From contig JAJFLV010000258.1 in the NCBI GenBank assembly GCA_021772535.1, forward strand, positions 1-33,204: 33,204 bases of DNA, written 5' to 3'. This stretch comes from Opitutales bacterium (lineage in GTDB: Bacteria; Verrucomicrobiota; Verrucomicrobiia; Opitutales; UBA2987). Each line of letters begins with the position of its first letter. Within the stretch, counting starts at the first letter, position 1. A program made the position numbers and the translations under genes. Below the pieces are notes generated by a model. It was not told the DNA's origin. It worked only from the letters and a program-made list of their open reading frames with translations, and did no database searches. Shown here piece after piece: positions 7,899 through 17,297 of the stretch.

Positions 7899-10480
7899 TC
7901 GCCCAATCTTCTAACTTGAGGTGGCATGACGGGCTGAGATGTCACCCAGATGGGGCTGGACCAGGCCTGCCCAGTGTTGTCCTGGGTTACTCGTAGGTAA
8001 TAGCTGTGGATTTCAGAATCGGTTATCTCGTCCTCCATTTCAAAGTTTAACCGACTTGTATCGGCCGATCTCAGGAGTTCCCCGCCCGCTGGCTTTCCTG
8101 CATCATAAAGAACATACAGCCCCTCGCCGTTTTCCTTATTCTGCTCAACCCGAACGGCGGCAAAAGTATTGATCAAATCTTTAACGATTTCAATTCGGTC
8201 GATGGCATCGGTGCCCTCAACCCTGACATTCAATTGCAAATGGTTTATCCCGGCCAATTCAGAACCCATTGGTTGGCCGTTGATGGAAAATTCGAGTATA
8301 ATCTTCTCGCCGGTCGTGGCATAGATTCGGCGATGGCGCACGGCCTCGAACACCGATTTCCGATCCAGTTTTTCGGCTAAAACTGCTGTCAATCCGCCCT
8401 GACCGGGAATCAGGTGGTGGGTGTCGCTGGCCCCCATGGCGCCGACTCGGTAACCGCGCCGCAAAGCATCCTGGTATTGATGGCCCGGCACCTGCCGCCG
8501 CCCCTGCCAAGGGTTGCTGTAGTACTCGAACCGACCATGCCAGGAAGTAATCTCGAAATTCGGCTCCACCATGGGGTCGTGATTATCCGGATTCCAACGA
8601 CCCCATCGGGCCTGGCCCGGGTGGTGCGTGGACATAAGGCCGTCGTGCTCCCGCGCATGGTCATAAAGCTTTTCAATGGTGTCGGCGCCCGGTTCATTGG
8701 TTCCGTAATGAGGCGCCTCATCCTGCTTATACAGAATCACCCGGTGGCCATACCGCTGGGTGCCGTCGGTCCATTCGAATCCAGTAAAGCTGATAAACTT
8801 GCCGGGATTGGTAAATTCCCGCGCCAGTAGTTGCAGTTCCCCGTATTGTCCGGTCTGCAATCGGCCCATTTCGGAATGATCGGTAACTACGGCGAATTCC
8901 AGCCCGAATCTATCCCTGGCCAGGGTCAGCAGTTGGTCGGGCCAGCCGATCTTGGCATCGGAAAGAACCGAGTGGCTGTGCGGATCGCCAAAAAATATGC
9001 CGTAACGACCGTCTAAAGTCCTTGACTCTCCCGGCGGCGGGCCCGGTAGAGGATGCTCCTGGGCGGTTTGAGGATCATACAATTCCACCAGCGCGGTCCT
9101 CAAGGGGGCATATTTCCAATCATCCTCGGCGGACGGCTTGTTTAGTTTTCCGACAAAGATGTTGTTGGGCAGATCCTTGGTGTTGAAAACATCCACATCT
9201 CCTTTTCCCAGATGGGAGTTCGGGTCGAGAGGTTTGGCCTGACCTTCCCAGGCCAGCCACAATGTTTCCTCTTGATCCAGGGCAAAAGCCGGCCATTGGT
9301 CTTTGCCCAAGTACGGTTTGGTTAAATTCAATTCCCGCGACCAGGAGGAATTGTGATACATCCGGGCAAAAAGATCGAAGTTATGGGCGCCGGTGGCATC
9401 CGTGCGCCAAATAATCCAGAGATTTTTCTGCCCATCCAGAAACAGGCGCGGGTAGCTTTGGGTTTGTTTCCAATACCATTTGGGCGGCACGGCGGCATGG
9501 GGCGATTTGTTAACAGCGCCAAAACTGACCTGGCCTGGCAGGGCTTCGGGAACCACTCCCGGGGGCGAGAGCCAATGGCCGTTGCGGTAAAGGCGGACAA
9601 ATGCATCGCCGAGGTGGCGATCCGTTCGCACCGCATCCCCGGCATGGGCCCGCATGGAATTCCAGCACACCCAGAGGTCTCCCGTTTCCGGATCGGAAGC
9701 CAATGAGGGAGTGTCGTCAAAAGCGGCATGGGCCGTTACCTGCTCCAGAGGTCCAAGAGCGACTGCCTCTTTATTGCCGGTTTGCTTGATATCAGCCGAG
9801 CTTAAAAATACATCGTAATTGCCCGTCCGGGTGCTATCCCAGGCAATCCAGACGCCTCCCCCGGCTTTTGGGGCCAACACCGGCCGCCGGTCCTGACCTT
9901 CAGTATGAACGACTACCGGTGCGCTCCAGACCGCTTTGTCTTCATCTTCTTTCCAAAAACGCAGATTGAGGGACATTTTCGGAGCATTGATATTTTCTGA
10001 AACGAGCCAAATGCGACCCTTCCGGTCGAGACATAATTGGGGGTGCAATTCAACTCCCGATGAATTATTGATCCGCATCTCCTTCTGCCAATTTTTCCCA
10101 TCGATCATGCGGCGTTGGTAGAGTCTCCAGTTTCCATCCCGGCGAGCATGCCATACGATGAGGAGGTTGCCATTTGAATCTGCAATCAAGGAAGGAACCG
10201 ACTCCACTCCCTCGCCGGTAGCCAGAATTGTAGGTTGCGACCATTCCTTTCCCATAAACCGGCGGACGATTATACGGTCCCTTTTTTCAATGGTTGAGAC
10301 TGCCGCCAGCCAAAGCCGTCCGTCTCCATCAATGGCGAGGTCCGCATATTTGTCCGACTCGACCGCATACAAGGTATGAACTTCGCTCAAGAGCGTCTCA
10401 GACTGGGCATAGAGACCGGAACCGCAACCCAGGCAGGTTAGAAAAAATAGTAAAATGAACAAGGAGCAATTTTTTCGCAT
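7895..10480 (-). CDS. exported PHP-domain/DUF3604-family protein with N-terminal beta-propeller-like region
   Basis: The 861-residue product starts with a signal peptide (RK, hydrophobic stretch, then [11 protein letters not shown] around residues 16-26; the lipobox is imperfect, so lipoprotein or signal peptidase I processing is open). Residues about 30-440 contain repeated strands with D.dG.lWl..v/iaW-type units ([41 protein letters not shown]), suggesting a sialidase-like propeller. Residues about 490-730 form a PHP-like metal site as in DUF3604: [11 protein letters not shown] (498-508), TDHSE (533-537), THHPG (618-622) and GASDTHH (683-689). The activity is probably a metal-dependent hydrolase outside the cytoplasm; the substrate is unknown. 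GAGGGAAG precedes the ATG. Its stop codon overlaps the stop of the convergent GspE gene in a shared CTAG. Confidence 0.85.
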   Translation of the reverse strand: MRKNCSLFILLFFLTCLGCGSGLYAQSETLLSEVHTLYAVESDKYADLAIDGDGRLWLAAVSTIEKRDRIIVRRFMGKEWSQPTILATGEGVESVPSLIADSNGNLLIVWHARRDGNWRLYQRRMIDGKNWQKEMRINNSSGVELHPQLCLDRKGRIWLVSENINAPKMSLNLRFWKEDEDKAVWSAPVVVHTEGQDRRPVLAPKAGGGVWIAWDSTRTGNYDVFLSSADIKQTGNKEAVALGPLEQVTAHAAFDDTPSLASDPETGDLWVCWNSMRAHAGDAVRTDRHLGDAFVRLYRNGHWLSPPGVVPEALPGQVSFGAVNKSPHAAVPPKWYWKQTQSYPRLFLDGQKNLWIIWRTDATGAHNFDLFARMYHNSSWSRELNLTKPYLGKDQWPAFALDQEETLWLAWEGQAKPLDPNSHLGKGDVDVFNTKDLPNNIFVGKLNKPSAEDDWKYAPLRTALVELYDPQTAQEHPLPGPPPGESRTLDGRYGIFFGDPHSHSVLSDAKIGWPDQLLTLARDRFGLEFAVVTDHSEMGRLQTGQYGELQLLAREFTNPGKFISFTGFEWTDGTQRYGHRVILYKQDEAPHYGTNEPGADTIEKLYDHAREHDGLMSTHHPGQARWGRWNPDNHDPMVEPNFEITSWHGRFEYYSNPWQGRRQVPGHQYQDALRRGYRVGAMGASDTHHLIPGQGGLTAVLAEKLDRKSVFEAVRHRRIYATTGEKIILEFSINGQPMGSELAGINHLQLNVRVEGTDAIDRIEIVKDLINTFAAVRVEQNKENGEGLYVLYDAGKPAGGELLRSADTSRLNFEMEDEITDSEIHSYYLRVTQDNTGQAWSSPIWVTSQPVMPPQVRRLGD

Positions 10481-10506
10481 GATACTTCCCTCAAATATTA
10501 ATTTAT

Positions 10507-11592
10507 TTATTGCCCAGAGGAGATATTTTTACGCAACCGCTTGAATCCCGGTTTTATCACTTCGTAAATAATTCTCAATCGCTCCTTGTGAAAACAAAAG
10601 GCGGATTTTATGGCGTTGAGAGTCAGTTTTTCTATGTCCTTCAAATCCAGGCCAAAAACCTCCGAAGCGGTCATGTATTCATTGGTCAATGTCGTATCGC
10701 TCATTAATTTATCATCGGTGTTAAGAAAGACCCGGAAACCAATTCGAAATAGCTCCCCAAAGGGATGGTTTTCCAGCTTGTCCACTGCTCCGGTGTGGAC
10801 ATTGCTTAAAAGACAAATCTCAAGGGGAATCCTTTTATCCAGAATGTATTGAGACAATGGCCCCAGAGAGACAACCCTGCCTTCTTTGTCGTAGCCAAAA
10901 TCCTCCACCAGCCGAGTGGCGTGGCCGATACGGTGGGCGCCGCAATACTGGATGGCCTGCCAGATGGATTGCTTGCCGAAAGCTTCCCCCGCGTGGATGG
11001 TGATGCTGAAGTTCTCTCTTTTAATAAACTGAAATGCATCCAGGTGTTCCTTTGGGGGAAAGCCTCCCTCTTCACCCGCAAGATCAAACCCGACCACTCC
11101 GTAATTGCGGAAGTTAACCGCCAGTTCGGCCATTTCGAGGGACCGCCGCATGTTCCTCATGCCGCAAATGATGAGTCCGTAACAAACGCCAAAATCCTTT
11201 TTTCCTTTTTCCAATCCTTCGAGAACCGAGCGGACAACTTCCTCTAAATGAAGTCCTCTCCCTGTTAGCAGGTCCGGACAAAAGCGGGTTTCAATATAGC
11301 AGACCCCGTCCTGGTGCATATCCTCCATCATTTCGTAGGCTACTCTCTCAAGAGCGTCCCTGGTTTGCATAACTACGCAGGTGTGCACAAAGCCCTCGAG
11401 GTATTCCACCAAGCTGCCTTTGTTGGCCCCTTTGTGGAACCATTCCGCCAACTCATCGGGATCGCTCGTGGGCAGTTCTTTGTAATCGATGTCCTTAGCC
11501 AAATCGATAACCGTTTGCGGCCGCAGCCCCCCATCCAAATGGTCATGCAATTGAACTTTGGGGGCCTGCCGAATAATATCTTCCATTTTCAT
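10507..11592 (-). CDS. adenosine deaminase-family protein
   Basis: The protein (361 aa) belongs to the adenosine/AMP deaminase amidohydrolases, which hydrolyse adenosine to inosine with a single zinc. The N-terminal metal motif is LHDHLDGGLRP (15-25, His16 and His18), the variant seen in actinobacterial and Deinococcus-like adenosine deaminases rather than the more usual LHLHLDG. HAGE (200-203) gives the third zinc histidine and catalytic Glu, HRIGH (220-224) the second-shell His, and NTDD (291-294) the aspartate ligands. All catalytic residues are present. AGAGGA lies 9 bp before the ATG at 11592. It follows the MocA-like gene by 52 bp and ssnA further up, so purine salvage or catabolism is the likely setting. 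Substrate specificity, for example for modified nucleosides, cannot be told from sequence. Confidence 0.88.
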   Translation of the reverse strand: MKMEDIIRQAPKVQLHDHLDGGLRPQTVIDLAKDIDYKELPTSDPDELAEWFHKGANKGSLVEYLEGFVHTCVVMQTRDALERVAYEMMEDMHQDGVCYIETRFCPDLLTGRGLHLEEVVRSVLEGLEKGKKDFGVCYGLIICGMRNMRRSLEMAELAVNFRNYGVVGFDLAGEEGGFPPKEHLDAFQFIKRENFSITIHAGEAFGKQSIWQAIQYCGAHRIGHATRLVEDFGYDKEGRVVSLGPLSQYILDKRIPLEICLLSNVHTGAVDKLENHPFGELFRIGFRVFLNTDDKLMSDTTLTNEYMTASEVFGLDLKDIEKLTLNAIKSAFCFHKERLRIIYEVIKPGFKRLRKNISSGQ

Positions 11593-11644
11593 ATAATCGA
11601 TGTCCTCTAGTTTCTGAACCTACTGGCCGCAGGGCGAGGCGAAG

Positions 11645-12304
11645 TCATTGCTCCTCTATTATTTTCAATGCGGCCAGAAAATCCTCTTTTCTGTTCATAT
11701 TTAATAGGACAATTTTTTCCCGCACGGGAACTTTACGCAAGCTTTCTGGAGAAAGCTTCTTTATTTGCCGGTCCAAACGCGCCTCCGGGTCTTTAAACGA
11801 GAGAAACCGTAATTTCTCCAAAAGGGAAGCAGAGGCTAAAATCGGGTGCCCGCCACGCTCTTCATATACCGGAACAGAGGCTTCAATGCCAGGCAGTAAC
11901 GCGATTTGAAGTGATCTTAGCACCTCCTTTGTAGGACAGGGAACATCTACCGGCAGGACGAAGGCAGGAGAATCGGGTTTTTCCGAGCGCAAAAAATTCC
12001 ACCCTGCCATGAGGGAAGAAAACGGTCCCCATTTTGTCTCCGGATTGACAACAATCGAAGATTTCGGAATTCCCTCCGCCATTTCCCGATCTCCTTCTCC
12101 TGACAACCAGGGCAACGCCTTCATGTATTCCTCCCGGTGGTAACCTAGCACAACCACCGCATGACTCCCTCCGGCGGCGGCAAAGCGTCGCATTTGAATC
12201 TCTATCCAGGGCCGCTCGCCTACCCTGACCAATCCCTTGGGCTCACCCATGCGCAGGGATTCGCCCGCCGTAAGTAATATCAGGGGAGGCAGTATCCCGG
12301 TCAT
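11645..12304 (-). CDS. MobA/MocA-like nucleotidyltransferase
   Basis: The 219-residue product has the NTP-transferase signature LTAGESLRMGEPKGL (11-25), a slightly off-consensus LAAGxSxRMGxPKxL loop, followed by a strand-rich Rossmann-like core. LPVDVPCPT replaces the usual GDqP metal/substrate motif and retains the Asp. RGGHPIL is the conserved GHP motif. The closest functional class is MocA/YgfJ molybdenum cofactor cytidylyltransferase, which makes the cytosine dinucleotide cofactor of molybdenum hydroxylases. In Escherichia coli mocA is adjacent to ssnA, as here (ssnA ends 36 bp upstream). The assignment to CTP and molybdopterin is inferred from this context; other sugar-phosphate nucleotidyltransferases share the fold. 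Confidence 0.75.
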   Translation of the reverse strand: MTGILPPLILLTAGESLRMGEPKGLVRVGERPWIEIQMRRFAAAGGSHAVVVLGYHREEYMKALPWLSGEGDREMAEGIPKSSIVVNPETKWGPFSSLMAGWNFLRSEKPDSPAFVLPVDVPCPTKEVLRSLQIALLPGIEASVPVYEERGGHPILASASLLEKLRFLSFKDPEARLDRQIKKLSPESLRKVPVREKIVLLNMNRKEDFLAALKIIEEQ

Positions 12305-12340
12305 AAAAACAGCCAGTGGTAAAATATAGAAAGAGGCAGG

Positions 12341-13669
12341 TTAAAAACGATCCCACAAAGCTTGCGAAAGCTCTCTGGCACGGGCCGCGATACGCTCCTC
12401 GTCGATTCCAATTAGTTGGTGATCGCGCATTAGCACCTTTCCGCTGGCAATGGTCGTTCGGGCCGAGGAATGGGCTACACCGAAGCACATGTGGCCAATA
12501 AAGGAATTTTCGTCGAAGGGGGTTGGGGGGTAGTAGTCCATTAGGACAATGTCAGCCAGGCTTCCTTCCTCCAGCGTTCCGATATTCTCATCCCAGTAGC
12601 GACTGAGTATTTTGCTATTGTTAACCAAAAGAGCATTCCAAACCTCCATGAATCCGACGCTGGGATTGGATTTGCTGATATGCTGGGCCCAAAGAGCCAC
12701 CCGGGCCTCTTCCAGTAAATTGTTGGTCATAGAGTCCGTTCCAAGGCCATAGAGAATACCTTTGTCGATCAATTTGACCACATCGGCCACTCCCACTGCG
12801 TTATTCAGGTTGGATTGCGGCAAATGCATACCGATGGTGTCCGTTTCGGCCAGCAAGTCCATTTCCGCCTCATCCACATGAATGCAATGCGCACAAATGG
12901 TCTGCGGACCCAGCACACCGAATTTGTGCAGTCTTTCCACCACACGTATCCCATGGGTTTTCAAGCTGTGGTCCTGATCCGCCTGATCCTCGGCAGTATG
13001 AATATGAAACCCGACGTCCAGCTCACGGGCTGCGGCAACCGCTTTCTCCAATGTGTCGTTGTTAATAGTAAAGGCGGCATGGAGACCAAACAGAGCCTTG
13101 ATACGGGAGGATTGGTCCCTCTTTTTGGCCCTGATAAACTCTACATTTTCGTCGATCCCGTCCTGCGCCACCTGCGGGCCATCACGGTCGGTCAGTTCGA
13201 AACAAAGGGACCCGCGCAATCCGGTTTCGAGGACGGCTTTCTCAATTAATTCCAGAGTGCCGCGCACATGACCTTCACTGGCATGATGATCGATCAAGGT
13301 GGTTGTTCCATGTTTGACCGCGTCGATGCAACTGACCAATGCGCTGTAATAGCAATCCTCGGGCGTCAGCAGCCGGTCCAGCCGCCACCAGAGATTTTCC
13401 AGCACCTCGACAAAATTTTTGGAAGGAGGCACTTTCCCCAGCCCACGGGAAAAAGCGCTGTAAAAATGAGTATGGGCGTTGATGAACCCCGGAAGAACAA
13501 GTTGACCTTTGGCATCGATGACCGTATCGGCTGTCTGATCTCGCATCTCCTCAGTTGGAGCGATTTTTTTTATCAACTCATTTTCTACCAGCAGGGAATG
13601 ATCGGTTAATATCCGGTTGTTCTCTCCCAGTGTGGCCAGAGTTCCATTTTGAATTAGAAGTGTACTCAT
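12341..13669 (-). CDS. ssnA: SsnA-like metal-dependent aminohydrolase
   Basis: The product is a cyclic amidohydrolase of the chlorohydrolase/guanine-deaminase group. From the ATG at 13669 it has 442 residues, and the next upstream in-frame start would add 54 residues without family resemblance. AAGGAA lies about 13 bp before this ATG. Metal ligands are visible: HTH (66-68), HIH (222-224) with Glu227, His261 and D312 of LGTDS. The block NLWWRLDRLL (92-101) with HYSALVSCIDAVK-like and LIDHHAS (125-131) motifs is characteristic of SsnA. In Escherichia coli ssnA lies in the selenium-dependent molybdenum hydroxylase/purine catabolism cluster; its reaction is not established. Here it is first of a three-gene run with the MocA-like gene and the adenosine deaminase-like gene. 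Confidence 0.88.
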   Translation of the reverse strand: MSTLLIQNGTLATLGENNRILTDHSLLVENELIKKIAPTEEMRDQTADTVIDAKGQLVLPGFINAHTHFYSAFSRGLGKVPPSKNFVEVLENLWWRLDRLLTPEDCYYSALVSCIDAVKHGTTTLIDHHASEGHVRGTLELIEKAVLETGLRGSLCFELTDRDGPQVAQDGIDENVEFIRAKKRDQSSRIKALFGLHAAFTINNDTLEKAVAAARELDVGFHIHTAEDQADQDHSLKTHGIRVVERLHKFGVLGPQTICAHCIHVDEAEMDLLAETDTIGMHLPQSNLNNAVGVADVVKLIDKGILYGLGTDSMTNNLLEEARVALWAQHISKSNPSVGFMEVWNALLVNNSKILSRYWDENIGTLEEGSLADIVLMDYYPPTPFDENSFIGHMCFGVAHSSARTTIASGKVLMRDHQLIGIDEERIAARARELSQALWDRF

Positions 13670-13817
13670 AGATGATTCAGTATTCCTTGAAATTGAAAAA
13701 AAGTTCCCGGCCACAAACCAATCGGGAAAAGGCATCGAGCCGAAACATTTTCCTTCCAACGGTTTCCGGCTGTCAATGGAATTTCCCTCAAACGGCATGT
13801 TTTGGGCCACGGAACGT

Positions 13818-13845
13818 TTGCCGGATGACATTTTTGTGCTAACAT
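13818..13845 (+). promoter_or_regulatory. candidate promoter for the PLP enzyme
   Basis: TTGCCG (13818-13823) and TAACAT (13840-13845), spacer 16 bp, lie about 80 bp before the start at 13923, in the 253-bp divergent gap with ssnA. Weak consensus match. The rest of the gap shows nothing recognisable. Confidence 0.25.
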
Positions 13846-13922
13846 ATATTTAGCCCTACAGAGATCGTAAATTCAACAAACCGAACGGATTACAGGGAAA
13901 TCCCGGGAAGAGGAGAATGGTT

Positions 13923-15770
13923 ATGGCAATTAAAACGAAAAAACCAGAGCTACGGACAAAAAAACTGGGACCGGCAGACATTCCCGCCGGACTCTCGGCA
14001 TCGAAGATTCTCTCACCGCGACGCAAGACGACCAAAGCCGATTCTCTCGAAGCCCTGGCAATAGAGCAGCTCGAGCATTTTGGAATCCGTGCTGAGAGTG
14101 ATTTCGGCCAGGCGCTATACCGTACCGCTCTGCATCTCTATGGGGCACAGGCAGACGTCAACGAAATGTGGAGGATAACACGGGAGACGATATTGACTTT
14201 GGACCGAAGGGATCGGGTAGCCTATTTCAATGCCAAGAAATTCCTTTGTTTCCAACTGGCAAAGGTTCTCGACACGCTGCAAAATCCTTTTCGAAAAGCC
14301 TACCAGAGCCTCTCATTTTCCGATAGCACATTGTACGCCAAGGGGCCCTACCCCATCTTCGACAACGTAACGGCGATTTTTTCGGCCAATCCGGTTATTG
14401 TTCGAACCGCCACTTACATTTACGCTTGCACGGAGTGGGTTGACGATGCTTTCCACGGCAAGGAATTACTGCACGAAATCTATTCCCGCCTCCTGAATCC
14501 CACTTCGATTTCGCTGGCCAACTACATCGTCGATCTGGAAGCAGGTCCGTTTGCCTCGGAGTATATGGCCTGGAACTTCAACAGTGGCATGGCGGCTATC
14601 GATGACCTATTGGCTCATTTATTGCGACGAGAGGACATTGTTATAACGTCCCGCAATATTTATGGTGGAACTCACCAATTGCTGCACGATTTTTATGCCC
14701 GCGAAGAAAAATTCGGCGCAAAGCTGGAGTGGTTCGACGGATACACGGCGGAAGAATTTGTTCCTTTTTTGAAAGAGACACAAAGAAAGCATCAGCAGGC
14801 TCTGGAACTTGGCAGAAAGATTCTCATCTTTATCGAATCACCCTGCAACCCGCACGGCTATGTCCTCGATGTGCCGGGAATCAGCCGTGTCGCGCACCAG
14901 CACGGCCACACCGTGATCCTGGATGCGACCATTGCCACGCCGTTTCTCTACAAGCCGCTGCAACGGCCGGAACGGGAGGAGCGGCCCGACTACCTGGTCC
15001 ACAGTTACACCAAGGATCTCACAGGAACGGGTAACGCTACCGCAGGTGTGGTCATCGCGGAAAATCACCTCATGTTTATTCCCAAAGGAGAGAAATTCAA
15101 GGGTGTTTCCTGGGATGAAACCTTGTTTTGGAGCGTCTATTTTATAAAAGGCGCATTCCTCGATTCAGACAAGGCCTTCGAGGTTATTAGCGGAATCAAG
15201 AGTCTGGCCCTGAGGATGCTGCAAAAGTGCATCAATACCGTGGTTCTGGCCCGCTTTCTGGACTCTCATCCGGCCATCGAAGTGTGTTCCCATGCGCTCA
15301 AAAATAACAGGAATTATACCTTGCGCGAAGAGACCCTCAAGTTTGGATTGCCCTCCCCTTTATTCACCATCAATCTCGAGCAAGCAGATGTCCCGCATGA
15401 CGCCTTCGTCCGTTTTTTTGACTGCCTTTCGCCCGCCTTTCAACACCAGGTGAGCCTGGGCCAGTCCAATACCCTGGTTCTTTGCCCGGCCTTTACCTCT
15501 CATTCGGAATTGGATGAGGAGGCGTTAAAAGAGGCAGGGATTTCGCCTACTACCATTCGGATTGCCGTCGGCGACGAAAATCCCACGGAACTCATAGGAC
15601 ATTTCATTCAGGCCGCCCGACTGATATTCGATCCGGTCATACCGGGCTTCAGCGCCGGGTTTATGGAACCGGAGGTGGTGGACCGCCTGATGCATGACGT
15701 TCATCTGGAGGCTCATCGGCGCTATATCGAGAGCCTTGCGCCAATGAGAGAAGTTTTGGACTCAAAGTAG
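13923..15770 (+). CDS. long Cys/Met-metabolism-type PLP-dependent enzyme
   Basis: The product (615 aa) is a fold-type I PLP enzyme of the cystathionine gamma-synthase group. It has YSRLLNPT with LEAG (the Y-x-R-x2-NPT...LEgg block, about residues 187-208), FNSGMAAIDD (219-228), IESPCNPHG (304-312), LDATIATPFLYKPL (333-346; PLP-binding Asp334) and HSYTKDLTGTGN with the putative Schiff-base Lys364. Typical family members are about 390-430 residues. This one has an extra N-terminal region of roughly 140 residues plus a C-terminal tail. The lysine block normally reads HSxTKYxxGHsD; the GH-S/D is replaced by GTGN. AGAGGAG sits 7 bp before the ATG at 13923, but only about 1 bp before the earlier ATG at 13917, so 13923 is preferred. 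The reaction (gamma-elimination or replacement, or sulfhydrylation) cannot be assigned. Confidence 0.8.
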   Translation: MAIKTKKPELRTKKLGPADIPAGLSASKILSPRRKTTKADSLEALAIEQLEHFGIRAESDFGQALYRTALHLYGAQADVNEMWRITRETILTLDRRDRVAYFNAKKFLCFQLAKVLDTLQNPFRKAYQSLSFSDSTLYAKGPYPIFDNVTAIFSANPVIVRTATYIYACTEWVDDAFHGKELLHEIYSRLLNPTSISLANYIVDLEAGPFASEYMAWNFNSGMAAIDDLLAHLLRREDIVITSRNIYGGTHQLLHDFYAREEKFGAKLEWFDGYTAEEFVPFLKETQRKHQQALELGRKILIFIESPCNPHGYVLDVPGISRVAHQHGHTVILDATIATPFLYKPLQRPEREERPDYLVHSYTKDLTGTGNATAGVVIAENHLMFIPKGEKFKGVSWDETLFWSVYFIKGAFLDSDKAFEVISGIKSLALRMLQKCINTVVLARFLDSHPAIEVCSHALKNNRNYTLREETLKFGLPSPLFTINLEQADVPHDAFVRFFDCLSPAFQHQVSLGQSNTLVLCPAFTSHSELDEEALKEAGISPTTIRIAVGDENPTELIGHFIQAARLIFDPVIPGFSAGFMEPEVVDRLMHDVHLEAHRRYIESLAPMREVLDSK

Positions 15771-15789
15771 AGGAATCACTGAGGCCACG

Positions 15790-15807
15790 GCCGCAACCAA
15801 GGGCGGC
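15790..15807. terminator. possible weak bidirectional terminator hairpin
   Basis: GCCGC and GCGGC form a 5-bp G+C stem around an 8-base loop, in the gap between two convergent genes, followed on the plus strand by TTGTTG. The T-run is poor, so this is tentative. Confidence 0.25.
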
Positions 15808-15837
15808 TTGTTGAGATCGGTCCGGGAACAGAACTGT

Positions 15838-17190
15838 TTACTGGCCCCTGCCGAAAAATCCGCGTCGATCGTTTTGGCTTTCCTCCTGTGGAGGGTTGAC
15901 GATGGCCGTCTGCACCTCGGTCGGCAGTTGACTAGTTTCGACCCATTGAGTAGCCGCTTCGGGATCCTGGCGATACCATTCCTGCCCGACAATTGTGACA
16001 CTTTTCAAACGCATCTCCGAATCTATTATCGATTCTGCCCAAGTGAGCGCACCCTGTGGATCGTCTCCAGAAATGCGGCGCGCAAAGGCATCAACGGCGG
16101 GATCAAGGGAGGATTGCGGGGGTAAGCTGTTGAGCCATTCACCGGCCGCATTTGGATCGTTTCCTCCCCAACGGTTGAAAACTGCCTGCAAGCTACTTTC
16201 CCTTGACCCATCTTCCTGAAAAGAGCTTGCCCAGAGTGCGGCCGCTTCGGGATCATCACGAGCCCATTGCGAGGCCACAACCGCCACGGCTCTTTCTCCC
16301 ATCTCGGTTTCGGCATATCCGGTTACCCATTGCGCAGTCGAAGGCGCATCCACACTGGCCCATTGCCGTGAAAGATTTTTTACGACCTCAAATTTGTAAT
16401 CGCCTTCCGGCAACGATTCCGCCCAGGCAGCAGCATATTCCGCGCCCTCCTGAAGAAAATTATTGACCACAATTCCAATCGCACGATCCCGATCCGAACC
16501 CTCCGGAAGTCCTTTTACATATTCGGCCGCACTAGCCAGATCAGTGGAAGCCCATCCCGAAACCAGGCCGAGTAACTGAGAATCACCGGAAGAATTCACT
16601 TCCACATACGCCAGCGCGGCTTGAGGCTCATTGGCCGCCCAACCACTCATGGCGGTATAAGAGGCAAACCGCGAAGTTCGTCCGCGAAGTTCGTTTTCAG
16701 CATATTCGAGGGCGGCCGATCCGTCGAAGGAACCCCAGGCATACATGAGGAGGTTCAGGTCGCGGGCCCGGGCAAAACCGCCGCCCGGTTGGTTTTCCAA
16801 AACAGCCAGTGCCTCCCGGACATTGGAAGAATCCAGACCTTCCAAAGCCAGGGTAATGAGCCGAAGCCTCTTGACGGGATCGGAAATTTTCAAGGCTGCT
16901 CGTAAACTCGGAACAACCGAGCGCGGGTCCACATAGTCAACCTCGTCTTCAGATGGGACTAAACCGTCGGATTCAGTAAAAATTTCTTCACTCCGGCCAT
17001 TTTTCGCGATGTAGGTAGCCGAGACTTTTTCTGTAAAATTCCGGGGGGAATCGCTGGATCTGTCCCCGGAAACATTAGAAGCCAATTGCCGGCCAATCAT
17101 GAAGGCGGAAGCTACCGAAAAGATCCAAGCTCCACTCACCATCAGAAAAGTTTTCTTAAAGCGAAATCGCACGGGTCTGAAAATTATCAA
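15838..17190 (-). CDS. signal-anchored protein of tandem 32-residue helical repeats
   Basis: The 450-residue product begins with a basic stretch (RFRFKK) and one hydrophobic segment (about 14-33), so it is probably exported or membrane-anchored. After a variable linker, residues about 140-425 are tandem repeats. The key Trp or aromatic position recurs at 152, 184, 213, 245 (F), 277, 309, 341, 373 (I) and 405, a spacing of 32 in almost every step. The consensus is roughly W....DP.AAA.W...LP.g. Such WxxxDPxxAxxW repeats are common in Verrucomicrobiota and Planctomycetota proteins of unknown role; they resemble helical-hairpin (TPR/Sel1-like) solenoids and probably bind partners. The start is a TTG at 17190; an ATG at 17142 is an alternative but loses the basic residues. 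It is convergent with the PLP gene. Confidence 0.75.
   Translation of the reverse strand: MIIFRPVRFRFKKTFLMVSGAWIFSVASAFMIGRQLASNVSGDRSSDSPRNFTEKVSATYIAKNGRSEEIFTESDGLVPSEDEVDYVDPRSVVPSLRAALKISDPVKRLRLITLALEGLDSSNVREALAVLENQPGGGFARARDLNLLMYAWGSFDGSAALEYAENELRGRTSRFASYTAMSGWAANEPQAALAYVEVNSSGDSQLLGLVSGWASTDLASAAEYVKGLPEGSDRDRAIGIVVNNFLQEGAEYAAAWAESLPEGDYKFEVVKNLSRQWASVDAPSTAQWVTGYAETEMGERAVAVVASQWARDDPEAAALWASSFQEDGSRESSLQAVFNRWGGNDPNAAGEWLNSLPPQSSLDPAVDAFARRISGDDPQGALTWAESIIDSEMRLKSVTIVGQEWYRQDPEAATQWVETSQLPTEVQTAIVNPPQEESQNDRRGFFGRGQ
15901..16737 (-). repeat. region coding for about nine 32-residue (96-bp) protein repeats
   Basis: The repeat is seen at protein level as a Trp-x4-(D/E)-P-x-A-A pattern with 96-bp periodicity. 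The DNA copies are diverged rather than near-identical, so this is an old duplication and not a recent tandem array. Confidence 0.6.
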
Positions 17191-17297
17191 CTACATCAAT
17201 TATTAAACAATGAAATTGCGTTTTTGTTTCGGCCATCTTCGTCTATTTCTATGGCAGAGTGTGAAAACAAGAAACGATATGAAGGATGAATTTCCTT

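Noticed and set aside
13670-13831. 54-residue N-terminal extension of SsnA
   Set aside because: It has no resemblance to the family; the internal ATG at 13669 gives the standard 442-residue length.
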